Shown piece after piece: positions 22,374 to 30,868 of a stretch of DNA of 45,744 nt. The notes under the pieces are model-generated. The model had not been told where the DNA came from, ran no database searches, and worked only from the letters and a program-made list of their open reading frames with translations. How positions within the stretch are numbered: the stretch's first letter is position 1; every line of letters starts with the position of its first letter. The translations under genes were made by a program, and so were the position numbers. Source of the stretch: a virus. The stretch spans positions 1 to 45,744 of IMG/VR virus record IMGVR_UViG_3300029955_000049; one strand, written 5' to 3'.

Positions 22374-24634
22374 ATCAGTTTGAAACACTACAGTACCTCC
22401 CTTGGGGGTTGCAGGCTTGTGGGTATATTGACTTCATTCCGAAGTTGATGAACCATGGGGACACCATTACTATTAACGGTACAGATGTTTATACCTACGG
22501 TAAGGATTTTGCCGACATCGGGCATCAAGTAAACTCTCTCACTGATAGCTTTGCAGCAGTTATCAATACGGATATTTCGATGCTTCCTACCAACACTAAG
22601 TCAAATGTGTTGGGAGTGTGTAGAGGGTATGCGGCGCAGGCTCAAGGGGCTAGGGTTTATATTTATGCATCCGAGCCCGGTTTACCCGGCAACACTATCA
22701 CTCTCGCTACGAGTAACCTTACTGGTGGTATTGTGGTTAGCGGACCTACTCTTACAGGTGGAGCGGCTGCGGCTGGGACGGTTCTTGAAGTTACTGGCCC
22801 AGACCTTGACGATACCCCTATCTCTATCAATAGGCCCGTGCTTGTTGGTGGGAGTATTTATACGGTCAGTTCCACTGTTCCCGTCGTTCGAGATATCTCC
22901 GTCACCCCTAATGGGGAGTTGTACCTCCCTACGTTATACACAGATATTTCTAACGACCTTCAGGTGGTTAATCTTTCAATCACGGCGGTTAACAATTCCA
23001 TCACTAGTGTTAATACTTCCCTCACGAACATCAACACTTCGATCACGAATGTTAATACCTCCCTCACGAATGTTAATACCTCCCTCACGAACGTTAACAC
23101 TTCGATTACTAATCTCAACACGTCCATTACTAATCTCAACACTTCTAATAGTGCGGGATTGTCTAATGTGGTGAATAATATCACCAACACGAATGCTTGG
23201 CTTTCTAATGTTAATGCGCTGACTTCCAATATTAATGTCTTCACAACGAACATTAATTCTAGTCTCACTAATGTTAACGCCTTCACAACGAACATTAATT
23301 CTAGTCTAACGAACGTTAATGCACTCACCACTAACATTAATGCGAGTCTAACGAACGTTAATGCGCTCACCTCCAACATTAACGCTCTAATGTCTAGCGT
23401 TAATGCTAGTGTCTCTAATGATGCAACACTAGGACAACATACCATGGCGACGAGTCGTCCTGTGGTTATCGCCTCTGACCAGACACCGATTGCTGATGCG
23501 GTTCAAGTGGTTAATGCTGGCACTATCACCACACAGAATTTGAACCCTGCTACGGGTGTACCCACAGCGGGTAGCTATGTTAGTGTTACTACTACTGGGC
23601 GTACTGTTCTCGCTATTCAGGTTACGGGAGTGTATACGGGAGCCTTGACAGCGCGCCTAACTCTCGACGGGGTAAATAGGGTTGCCCTTGCTAACTGTTT
23701 TATTAGTGGAATGAACTCTGTGAGTAGTACGATTGGTACTGGATCTGTAGGGTTCTGGTGGATAGTGGTTGAGGGCGGCGGAACCTTCTATTTGAATGCA
23801 GAGGCAGCAGTAACGGGTACCGCTACTGTTACCATCACGGCTTGTTCTGGTGGTGGGTTCACTGGTGGTGTGGCTGCTAATATGGCGTATATTGGGGGTG
23901 GTACTCCTTCTACCGTTTCAGGAGGTGGAGCTACGTCAAAAGACATGGGGGTATTCCTCGGGAATGGTTTTTCTAATGTGGACTACAACGCTCAGTCGTG
24001 GGCGGCGGCAAGTGGTAGTGGTTCTACGATAGCGGTGGATAGTGGTGGGTATGTGGGGTACCTTGTTGCTCTTACTGCTTGGACAGCTGGCTCTTCTACA
24101 GGTATTGATATTTACGAGCAATACAGTCCGGATTCTAATACCTGGTATGATGTGTGGCAATGTGAACGCTTAAGTAGTGTTACTAGTATTTTCATTCCCG
24201 CACATCCGCTTAAGGGACGTCGGCGGTTCCGCTGGGTGAATGCGGGTGGGGCGGCAACTACTGCCACGGTCACTATCACAGCAATTTGTTTGAGTGTGGC
24301 TGTTCCCCTCGAACTCCAGTTCTTTGATAGGACAACTAACTTACTAAATGGTACGTTAAATGCTTCTAGTGTCGCTTATGACGTTAGTGGGATTAAAAAT
24401 CTTAATGTGGTGTTTCAGAATGGTGCAATCACTACTGGTGGATTTTACCAGATACAAACCTCGATTGACAATTCGTCATGGGCACCAGCTTCTCCAATAA
24501 TCCAAGTACAAGCTTCAAGTACACAGGTGCTACAGTGGTATGCAGGTACGACGGCACGGTGGGCTAGGGTGTATAATGTAACGGCTGGTACTACTCAAAC
24601 TATTAATTACGTAGGCTTCTACGGCACAGCTTAA
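22370..24634 (+). CDS. Fibre-like protein with Asn/Thr/Ser coiled repeats
   Basis: A 754-residue protein. After an N-terminal domain (about residues 1-195), residues 200-355 hold more than a dozen seven-residue repeats (NTSLTNV, NTSITNL, NASLTNV), typical of a trimeric fibre shaft. The rest is made of beta domains rich in G, T and S; the final one (SIDNSSWAPASPI, WARVYNVTAGT) looks like a host-binding or tip domain. It is probably a tail fibre or spike, though its place next to the terminase is distant from the tail genes. Confidence 0.7.
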   Translation: MNQFETLQYLPWGLQACGYIDFIPKLMNHGDTITINGTDVYTYGKDFADIGHQVNSLTDSFAAVINTDISMLPTNTKSNVLGVCRGYAAQAQGARVYIYASEPGLPGNTITLATSNLTGGIVVSGPTLTGGAAAAGTVLEVTGPDLDDTPISINRPVLVGGSIYTVSSTVPVVRDISVTPNGELYLPTLYTDISNDLQVVNLSITAVNNSITSVNTSLTNINTSITNVNTSLTNVNTSLTNVNTSITNLNTSITNLNTSNSAGLSNVVNNITNTNAWLSNVNALTSNINVFTTNINSSLTNVNAFTTNINSSLTNVNALTTNINASLTNVNALTSNINALMSSVNASVSNDATLGQHTMATSRPVVIASDQTPIADAVQVVNAGTITTQNLNPATGVPTAGSYVSVTTTGRTVLAIQVTGVYTGALTARLTLDGVNRVALANCFISGMNSVSSTIGTGSVGFWWIVVEGGGTFYLNAEAAVTGTATVTITACSGGGFTGGVAANMAYIGGGTPSTVSGGGATSKDMGVFLGNGFSNVDYNAQSWAAASGSGSTIAVDSGGYVGYLVALTAWTAGSSTGIDIYEQYSPDSNTWYDVWQCERLSSVTSIFIPAHPLKGRRRFRWVNAGGAATTATVTITAICLSVAVPLELQFFDRTTNLLNGTLNASSVAYDVSGIKNLNVVFQNGAITTGGFYQIQTSIDNSSWAPASPIIQVQASSTQVLQWYAGTTARWARVYNVTAGTTQTINYVGFYGTA

Positions 24635-24638
24635 TTTT

Positions 24639-25025
24639 ATGGACTATATTTTTAGTGGTAATGGGAATATCACCACCCGAACGGTGTATGGGCCGACTGC
24701 TCTAGAGAGTAGTAATTATGGTTCCCAGTTTGTGTGTACGGAAAAGAGCACTACAGTTAGTAGTATTACTAATCCGTTAACTGTTCAAACTAATCTCGCG
24801 GCTAATGTTAACCGTAAGAGGGTGTTTATTCAGAACTGCCTAGCGTCTGTTCCCCTCTATGTTAAGTTGGGGGCTGCTTGCTCTACTACCAACTACTCTT
24901 TTATTCTCCCCGCGTGTAACGTTAATGATGATGGTACTGGTGGGTTCTGGACGGATGATGAGTATACAGGGCAGATATCCTACTACGGTACGTCGTATCG
25001 CTATAACCACTGGGAACGCTCATGA
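24639..25025 (+). CDS. Small structural protein
   Basis: A 128-residue beta-rich protein (KRVFIQNCLASVPLYVKLGA in the middle, ending NHWERS). The IQN...LYVKLG pattern is common in small head or fibre-decorating proteins. It starts five bases after the fibre-like gene and overlaps the next by 4. Role inferred from context. Confidence 0.6.
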   Translation: MDYIFSGNGNITTRTVYGPTALESSNYGSQFVCTEKSTTVSSITNPLTVQTNLAANVNRKRVFIQNCLASVPLYVKLGAACSTTNYSFILPACNVNDDGTGGFWTDDEYTGQISYYGTSYRYNHWERS

Positions 25026-26146
25026 GTGTATTTATAGGACCATTAAATGGTGCGGGAAACACCGTTCAAACCAATGTGGTGGTGGGCCAAACGGTTGTCC
25101 AAAACAACACGTTTAGTGCTGGGCAGGTAGTACGGTTTGACCCCGCTTCAGATGAGTTTGTTTTGGCACAGGCGGACACAGCAGAGGATAGTGAATGGGT
25201 AGGAATGGTGTATCAAGCTACTGGAACGAGCTTCACGCTCATCATTAATGGTTGGATTGATCTTTCCACTAGTGGGCTTAGTTTTCTTCCCGGTAACTGT
25301 TATTATCTTTCGGACACCGTCCCCGGAGCCCTCCAGCCATTAGAACCCAACAGTCCTAGTTTGAGTGCTCCTGTGTTTATTTCCATCACCCCTACGGCAG
25401 GGATCATTCGGAATCATCGAGTGGTGCAACCCACACCGAGTACGGCGCAGTATCAGTCCCCCACTATAGATGTGGTGGGTGGTATTGGGTATGGAGTTAG
25501 TGTTATTACTGCGAGTCAAACTCTCAATAATGGGGCCACTACGTGGTTGGTAGATGCTACGCTAGGACCGGTGACGGTCACGCTTCCTTCGAGTGTTACG
25601 GGTATTAGGGAAGTATTCAACATCAAAAAGATTGATGCTACGAATAATGTGGTTACTATTGCTACCACTGGTAGTGACCTTCTTGATGGTGAGCCTTCCC
25701 TTAGTTTGTGGATACAGAATCAAGGATATACGATTCAAGCCGTATCTTCCTACTCTGCGTGGGTTACGTTGAACAAACCACAGTATGGGAAGTTCCAAGT
25801 TTTAGTTACCGGGTTGAACTTTAACACAACCATCGACCAAGCTATCAACATTCCCATTCGGAGTTATATTGTTAGGAGGGTTACGGTTAAGAACGCTAGT
25901 GTGTCTCTCACTACGGCAGCTGGGGGAATCTACACTGGGGCAAGTAAAACTGGCCAAGCGTTGGTAGATGCGGGACAGACCTATAGTACACTAATTACTA
26001 GTGCCTACTATAAAGACCTCACGCTAGATGCAGCCTTAGCTTATAGTATTTTAACTGCCCAACAAGTATTTTTGAGTTTAACGGCGGCTCAGGGTTCGGC
26101 AGCAACTGCAGATGTGATAATCGATGGGGATGTAGTTTTATATTAA
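25022..26146 (+). CDS. Fibre-associated structural protein
   Basis: A 374-residue protein. The N-terminal part (QVVRFDPASDEFVLAQAD, EWVGMVYQATG) resembles a carbohydrate or fibre-attachment fold. Residues 160-250 form a domain of the type ATLGPVTVTLPSS...FNIKKIDATNNVVTI...YTIQAVSSYSAWV, common in phage fibre proteins, and the C-terminus is a beta sandwich. It belongs to the fibre set and shares domain type with the next gene. Confidence 0.65.
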   Translation: MSVFIGPLNGAGNTVQTNVVVGQTVVQNNTFSAGQVVRFDPASDEFVLAQADTAEDSEWVGMVYQATGTSFTLIINGWIDLSTSGLSFLPGNCYYLSDTVPGALQPLEPNSPSLSAPVFISITPTAGIIRNHRVVQPTPSTAQYQSPTIDVVGGIGYGVSVITASQTLNNGATTWLVDATLGPVTVTLPSSVTGIREVFNIKKIDATNNVVTIATTGSDLLDGEPSLSLWIQNQGYTIQAVSSYSAWVTLNKPQYGKFQVLVTGLNFNTTIDQAINIPIRSYIVRRVTVKNASVSLTTAAGGIYTGASKTGQALVDAGQTYSTLITSAYYKDLTLDAALAYSILTAQQVFLSLTAAQGSAATADVIIDGDVVLY

Positions 26147-26158
26147 ACGGAGAAATTA

Positions 26159-27490
26159 ATGAGTGTAAGTACCAGTATCGGATTAAATACTAAAATATAC
26201 CTGCCCGGTTTACCGGCTTTTAGCGGTGCTCCTGTATTCGCTAGCGACTTGATGTTGTATTATAGTAGCGCAGGGACAAATAACGAGTCTGTTACACTAA
26301 ACGAACTCGGAAAGATTTTTGAAAATCAAGCCCCTACTAAGGCTATCCCTGTGGCAGCGGATACTATAGGATATTGGGATAGCGTAGGGCTAGTGCCTTC
26401 CACTATGACCATAGGGAATTTGGTTACTTCGGTGGGTAAGTTGGGAGCAAACCTCTATGTTAGTGCTGCCGCCGCTGGTACTACTCAGGGTACGGCTACA
26501 GCGATTACTAACACTAGTGGATATATTAATGTAAGTAGTGGTACGGGTGGTGTGGTTCTCCCGGCTACAGCTGTTAATCAGGCTGTATGCATTGAAAATA
26601 ACACTTCTGCTAATATTAATGTCTATCCCCCGACAAGTAGTGCGATTGATGCTTTGGGTACTAATATCCCATACGTATTAAGTTCAGGGGCAAGTGCTAT
26701 ATTTTTAGGGACGAGTGGTACTACTATTGCAAGTTTTTCTAGAACTATTGGCACTACAGCGTTACCGGGAGGATTTAGTTATGGTACGGTAGCGGCCGCG
26801 GGTATTGTGCAAGGCACTGCTGCAAGCACAGGTTCTTTCACCTATGTAAATATAACTTCAGCTACGGCTGGTAGTGCTACTGGAGTTATTTTACCCGCCA
26901 CTGTACTCAATAAGAACATTGCACTTTCTAACACGACTACTATTCCAGTATTTGTTTACCCTCCAAGTGGTAGTAATATTAATTCACTCGCTGCGAATGC
27001 CGCTTTCTTGCTGGCCTCTGGTGGAGTGGTACAGTTTATTGGAACTAGTGCTACTAACTGGATTTCCTTTAGTACGGGCACTCCCTCTGCGGCAAGTCAG
27101 GTTGTGTCGGTTTATAGTAATACATCAGGACAAGTTATAACGTCTAGCGGAGCACAAATTACTAACTGGACACTGATACAAGATCCAGGGAGTAATTTTA
27201 ACGCGTCTACGGGAGTGTTTACTGCACCAAGAATCGGGAACTGCTTGATTAATGCTACTATAGCTTTTGCAACCGGTGCCTCTGGATCAACAGTTATTAG
27301 AACGTATAAAAATGGTAGTTTGTACCAAACCGCATTCTTAAATGCAACTGGGGTAGCAACAGTTGACATTGATGCTGTTATGGCTTTGAATGCTGGGGAC
27401 ACCATCTATCTTTTTGCGCAGAGCGGTGCTGCTGGGGATACGCTATCAACTGTATCCAACCAATGTCAGATTTCATTTTTAATGGTGTAA
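26159..27490 (+). CDS. Tail-fibre-like protein with duplicated domain and C1q-like tip
   Basis: A 443-residue protein. Two copies of an approximately 90-residue module follow each other (AAAAGTTQGTATAIT..., AAAGIVQGTAASTG...; each with VLPAT, VYPP and FLG/FIGTS). The last 130 residues read like a C1q/TNF-type jelly roll (FNASTGVFTAPRIGNC, AGDTIYLFAQSG), a common trimeric receptor-binding tip. AACGGAGAAATTA before the ATG gives a Shine-Dalgarno-like GGAG. Confidence 0.72.
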   Translation: MSVSTSIGLNTKIYLPGLPAFSGAPVFASDLMLYYSSAGTNNESVTLNELGKIFENQAPTKAIPVAADTIGYWDSVGLVPSTMTIGNLVTSVGKLGANLYVSAAAAGTTQGTATAITNTSGYINVSSGTGGVVLPATAVNQAVCIENNTSANINVYPPTSSAIDALGTNIPYVLSSGASAIFLGTSGTTIASFSRTIGTTALPGGFSYGTVAAAGIVQGTAASTGSFTYVNITSATAGSATGVILPATVLNKNIALSNTTTIPVFVYPPSGSNINSLAANAAFLLASGGVVQFIGTSATNWISFSTGTPSAASQVVSVYSNTSGQVITSSGAQITNWTLIQDPGSNFNASTGVFTAPRIGNCLINATIAFATGASGSTVIRTYKNGSLYQTAFLNATGVATVDIDAVMALNAGDTIYLFAQSGAAGDTLSTVSNQCQISFLMV

Positions 27491-27493
27491 AAA

Positions 27494-27706
27494 ATGAACC
27501 ACCCCATAGCGTCATTTGCGACTATCTCTGTATTCAATTGGTCCGCCTTAGCGATTAATGAATGGTTTATACACTGGAATCCAACTATCGAAGGATTGGT
27601 TTATCTGTGTGCTTTGATCTCCTCAGTGATTACTTTTATACATTGGTTGCGGGTACGTTCAAAACAAAGGAAAGAAAATGTTAGAAATCAAACAACTACA
27701 GACTGA
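27494..27706 (+). CDS. Small membrane protein, holin-like
   Basis: A 70-residue protein with two hydrophobic stretches (SVFNWSALAINEW and GLVYLCALISSVITFI) and a basic C-terminus (RVRSKQRKENVR). Size, topology and place at the head of a lysis block fit a holin, but no family is recognised. The two-membrane protein at 28549 is the other candidate. Confidence 0.55.
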   Translation: MNHPIASFATISVFNWSALAINEWFIHWNPTIEGLVYLCALISSVITFIHWLRVRSKQRKENVRNQTTTD

Positions 27707-27845
27707 TGGGTGTTCTATTGTGATAGGTATGGAACCTTTGGGAACTCCAATAGCTACTATTTTAGTAGCTTACCCTACGACTACGTCAATTGAACAAGTA
27801 AACTTAGAGGATAACTCAAGAATAATTATATGGAACTTAAATTAG
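27678..27845 (+). CDS. Small hypothetical protein in lysis block
   Basis: A 55-residue ORF (MLEIKQLQTDGCSIVIG start, RIIIWNLN end) overlapping the holin-like gene by 29 bases and the spanin gene by 16. The start follows ACAAAGGAAAGAAA. It is mostly beta strands. No family recognised. Confidence 0.5.
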   Translation: MLEIKQLQTDGCSIVIGMEPLGTPIATILVAYPTTTSIEQVNLEDNSRIIIWNLN

Positions 27846-28300
27846 TTGGTTTGATGGGAGTGTTGTTTTGTGTGGCTTTAGTGGGGTGTACCTCGAATCA
27901 CCCCGTAACCCTCATACCAGATATTAGCGTGGGTGGGGTTACGAAGGAGATCGGGAACGCTCAAAGTGCAGATCAGATATTAATAAAGACTGCAAAGGAT
28001 ATTGAAGCTGAAGGTGCCCTAGCCCATAGTAGTACCACCCTCCAGTTGGTGAGCACGACAGCTAAACTCAAGGTGGATCTGGATAATGCTCAGGTTCAAG
28101 TGAATGATCTTCAAACTAAGGTAGATGGGTTAACTAAAAGTGCAGAAACAATGTCTGCACGTTTACAATACCTTGAACCAAAGTACGCAGCAGCTACAGG
28201 GTTGTTGTGGAAGTGGCGGTTGATTGCGGCTGGAATAGGGGCTGCAGTTATTGGATTTTTTATCCTTCGCCAATATCTCCCATTCTTAAAGGTAATATAA
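27830..28300 (+). CDS. Putative unimolecular spanin (lipoprotein with C-terminal membrane anchor)
   Basis: A 156-residue protein. Residues 1-20 form a lipoprotein signal ending VALVGC, with the modified cysteine at 20; aspartate-type retention signals are absent. The middle (about 50-125) is a charged coiled coil, and residues 131-150 (RLIAAGIGAAVIGFFIL) form a transmembrane helix. Lipobox plus C-terminal membrane helix is the plan of u-spanins, which join outer and inner membranes and fuse them at lysis. The neighbouring endolysin supports this. It implies a Gram-negative-type host. Function is inferred. Confidence 0.65.
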   Translation: MELKLVGLMGVLFCVALVGCTSNHPVTLIPDISVGGVTKEIGNAQSADQILIKTAKDIEAEGALAHSSTTLQLVSTTAKLKVDLDNAQVQVNDLQTKVDGLTKSAETMSARLQYLEPKYAAATGLLWKWRLIAAGIGAAVIGFFILRQYLPFLKVI

Positions 28301-28304
28301 ACAT

Positions 28305-28565
28305 ATGTCTAACATCCTCATCAATATTGAAAGTGAGATTGAGCACGACTTTGAAGTTGTGCAGAAAGCAGTCGCACAATTTATCGGACACTTGATCCAT
28401 AATGGACACCCCGTTAATCGGGTTCAGGTGGTCTCTGCTAACCCTGAAAATGTGAAACGCATTGTAGCGGTGCCTTCGGATACGGCGGCAGTAAGTCCTA
28501 CCGCTACGGCTACGGCTGTGGCAAGTAACACTGTTCCAATTGTTAGCAATGCAACCGTATCGTAG
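28305..28565 (+). CDS. Small hypothetical protein
   Basis: An 86-residue protein. The first half (INIESEIEHDFEVVQKAVAQ) is helical and folded; the second half is rich in A, T, V and S (SPTATATAVASNTV), probably unstructured. It sits between spanin and the second membrane protein. No family recognised. Confidence 0.6.
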   Translation: MSNILINIESEIEHDFEVVQKAVAQFIGHLIHNGHPVNRVQVVSANPENVKRIVAVPSDTAAVSPTATATAVASNTVPIVSNATVS

Positions 28566-28869
28566 ACATCCACACGAAACGCCTTGTTTTCTCGAAGACG
28601 CTACCCAACAGTGGGCAGCGATCTTCGTGGGGATGGGGGCGGTGTTAATGCTGTTGAATGGCCTAGGGGTTGTTCATGATGTTACACCCTTCACTCAGTA
28701 CCTCCTCGCTATTGGCACTACGTTTATACTCGGGTCAAGTGGAACGGATGCGATAAGAACTTATCGTAGTGATACCATTTCACAGAGTGTAAGAGCACCT
28801 AAGGACACGACAATTATAGATGTGGCTAAAACGTACGATCCTAAACACTTCGATGACGGAAAGATTTAA
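28549..28869 (+). CDS. Membrane protein, second holin candidate
   Basis: A 106-residue protein with two transmembrane helices (WAAIFVGMGAVLMLLNGLG and QYLLAIGTTFILGSSG) and a charged tail. I start it at ATG 28549, which overlaps the previous stop; TTG three codons earlier is less likely. The endolysin begins inside its last codons. Holin or antiholin role is inferred. Confidence 0.6.
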   Translation: MQPYRRHPHETPCFLEDATQQWAAIFVGMGAVLMLLNGLGVVHDVTPFTQYLLAIGTTFILGSSGTDAIRTYRSDTISQSVRAPKDTTIIDVAKTYDPKHFDDGKI

Positions 28870-29296
28870 AGCCTTCATGCCGTTTATCCTTAAGTGGGAG
28901 TGTGACTACCCTGAGGATAAGACGGGTCAGTTATCCAATGATCCGGATGACCCGGGTGGGGCTACCAAGTGGGGTATTGACAAAGCTTCCCACCCATTGG
29001 TGGATATACCTAGTCTTACCCTAGAGGGAGCTATGGATATTTATAGTTTGGAGTGGGAAGCGGATAAGGCGGAAGATCTGATTCCGAAACTTGGAGAGGC
29101 ATATTTTAATGCATGCGTGAATTGTGGAGTTAGTAGGGCATCTACAATGTTGAAGGGGAATTTGAAGGCCTCTTTATATATAGGGGCTCAAGAGGCCTTC
29201 TATAAGAGGCTTGTAGAGGCTAAACCGCCTCTTTCTAAATATCTTACTGGATGGTTAAACCGTACCAGTGACCTTAGACGGTTTCTAAATGTATGA
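28853..29296 (+). CDS. Endolysin, GH108-type muramidase
   Basis: A 147-residue cell-wall hydrolase. The N-terminus FMPFILKWECDYP has the catalytic glutamate (E16) of the GH108 family, and NDPDDPGGATKWGI at 28-41 is its signature. The usual EGG following the helix is ECD here. The C-terminal part (YFNACVNCGVSRAST) matches the second conserved helix. It cleaves the glycan strands of peptidoglycan at lysis. The ATG at 28853 overlaps the upstream gene by 17 bases. Confidence 0.88.
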   Translation: MTERFKAFMPFILKWECDYPEDKTGQLSNDPDDPGGATKWGIDKASHPLVDIPSLTLEGAMDIYSLEWEADKAEDLIPKLGEAYFNACVNCGVSRASTMLKGNLKASLYIGAQEAFYKRLVEAKPPLSKYLTGWLNRTSDLRRFLNV

Positions 29297-29655
29297 ATCC
29301 TTTCATGGACACAGGTAAGAATCATATGGAGCAGTATCAAACTGCTCCTAATTCTATCGTTGGTCCGTTAGGTGGTCAGCATGACACACCGCCGAAGGCG
29401 AATAAGGCTGGCCCGTTACCCTATGCACACACACCTCATAAGGGAGTTCCCCCGTTAGGTGTAAGAGATGAGAACGTAACTTGGTGGAAGTCTTTCTATC
29501 CCCGTTTTGGGAATATGCTTCCACATAATTTTGCATTAGCAAATCGAATGTATAATATCGATATGCTACGACGTGATGCACATAAAATCAAATCGACGCA
29601 GGACCTTTCGCGCTATAAACGCGCTGATACACCTGAGCATATATTTGCTACATAG
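29293..29655 (+). CDS. Hypothetical late protein
   Basis: A 120-residue protein, proline- and glycine-rich in the first half (AHTPHKGVPPLGVRDE) and helical in the second (PRFGNMLPHNFALANRMYN). It lies between endolysin and a 3D-domain protein and starts four bases inside the endolysin gene. Probably a minor virion component; not recognised. Confidence 0.55.
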   Translation: MNPFMDTGKNHMEQYQTAPNSIVGPLGGQHDTPPKANKAGPLPYAHTPHKGVPPLGVRDENVTWWKSFYPRFGNMLPHNFALANRMYNIDMLRRDAHKIKSTQDLSRYKRADTPEHIFAT

Positions 29656-29656
29656 T

Positions 29657-30379
29657 ATGGCTGATCCCTACACACCTCCAGCGGTGGTTAATCCACCAGT
29701 ACAGTTACCTAATTATGGGGTGACTGGTAATTGGTTTAGTAAACCTACAGGAACAACCTACACACCGGGTGGAGTTAGTCCTACGGTCCCACCTAAGCAG
29801 ATGGGTGGGAGTTCGGTAGAGCAACCTAATATTAGTACCGCTCAGAAGGTATTTGACAATCCAGTAACTAATCAAGGTAGCGCGGTAAAGTACTTTGGCG
29901 GGGACACGGAGAATGTAGAGAATACCCCTAATACTCAGAAAGTCGGGATGAACTATCCTGTTCAGAGTGGTACTAATTCGAATTTACAGACCGCATCGAG
30001 TCCGGGAAATTCGGGGCATTTTCGTGGTACTATGTATGATGGTGCGGACGATCAGTATCATAATCAGACGTCTTCTCCTAACTACCTAGGAGAGAATCGT
30101 GCTATACCGGGTGTTACTGTTGCTACAGACCCGAATGTAATTAAACATGGTACGTGGTTGAAGATCCCTGGTACGGAAGGTATTAGTGCCCATGGGGATG
30201 GTATTTGGCAGGCCCACGATACAGGTTCAGATGTTAAAAGTCAAAAGGCTAGTGGAGGGAAAAGTCCTGTGATTGACTTTTACGCTCCCGGCCACAACCT
30301 TAATGACCCTCAGTATAATAGGGACTTTAAGTACCAACAAGTCCAAGCTCCTTCATGGGCGACTACGAAGAATATATAG
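29657..30379 (+). CDS. 3D-domain (double-psi barrel) protein
   Basis: A 240-residue protein. The first 130 residues are low-complexity and rich in P, T, G and N. Residues 155-225 have the three-aspartate layout of the 3D/RlpA-MltA barrel: VATDPNVIKHGT, LKIPG, AHDTG and PVIDFYAPG. Such domains act on or bind peptidoglycan glycans. As it sits with virion genes it may open the wall during DNA entry. The ATG at 29657 follows the previous stop by one base. Confidence 0.7.
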   Translation: MADPYTPPAVVNPPVQLPNYGVTGNWFSKPTGTTYTPGGVSPTVPPKQMGGSSVEQPNISTAQKVFDNPVTNQGSAVKYFGGDTENVENTPNTQKVGMNYPVQSGTNSNLQTASSPGNSGHFRGTMYDGADDQYHNQTSSPNYLGENRAIPGVTVATDPNVIKHGTWLKIPGTEGISAHGDGIWQAHDTGSDVKSQKASGGKSPVIDFYAPGHNLNDPQYNRDFKYQQVQAPSWATTKNI

Positions 30380-30382
30380 AGT

Positions 30383-30856
30383 ATGAATAATTTTCAACAT
30401 CCACACCACACTGCTCTAAAGCCTAGTCCTAATAGGCCAGTAGGAACGCAGAAGGCTAATGTAGGTCATGCGCACGCTAAGAACAATGCCACCGCTCAGA
30501 GTTTATTTGATCAAATGAACCAAGAGCATATGCGGCAACGACAGATGTCTGAACAGAGTGCCGGGCTCCCCAATGCGGATATGACTATGGCCCCGCCACA
30601 TAGTACAGACATTAATAATGGAGTACCTCCTGAGATGGATGGGAAAATGAGTAAGGAAAAGAGTGGCAAAAGTGGTGAGAAAAGCAAGGGTGGGAAGGGT
30701 GGAAAGAGTAAGGGAATCGCACCAGCTAAGGGGATTAAGAATGTGGGGGTAGGTAAGGATGGTAAGGGTGGGATGGGTTTGAATGAACTCTTTGGGGACG
30801 AAGAGCGCAACGCAATGGCTATGTCAGGAAGTCCGATGCCCAGTATGCATCAATAA
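30383..30856 (+). CDS. Lys/Gly-rich late protein
   Basis: A 157-residue protein with Gln/Met-rich first half (NQEHMRQRQMSEQSAG) and a Lys/Gly/Ser-rich stretch (GEKSKGGKGGKSKGIAP), then NELFGDEERNAM. The basic tract may bind DNA. Just upstream of the portal gene, so a virion role is likely. No family recognised. Confidence 0.55.
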   Translation: MNNFQHPHHTALKPSPNRPVGTQKANVGHAHAKNNATAQSLFDQMNQEHMRQRQMSEQSAGLPNADMTMAPPHSTDINNGVPPEMDGKMSKEKSGKSGEKSKGGKGGKSKGIAPAKGIKNVGVGKDGKGGMGLNELFGDEERNAMAMSGSPMPSMHQ

Positions 30857-30868
30857 CTGATCAGCACT

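Noticed and set aside
22960-23445. 161-residue minus-strand ORF with Leu/Val/Phe repeats
   Set aside because: It is the antisense shadow of the fibre heptad repeats.
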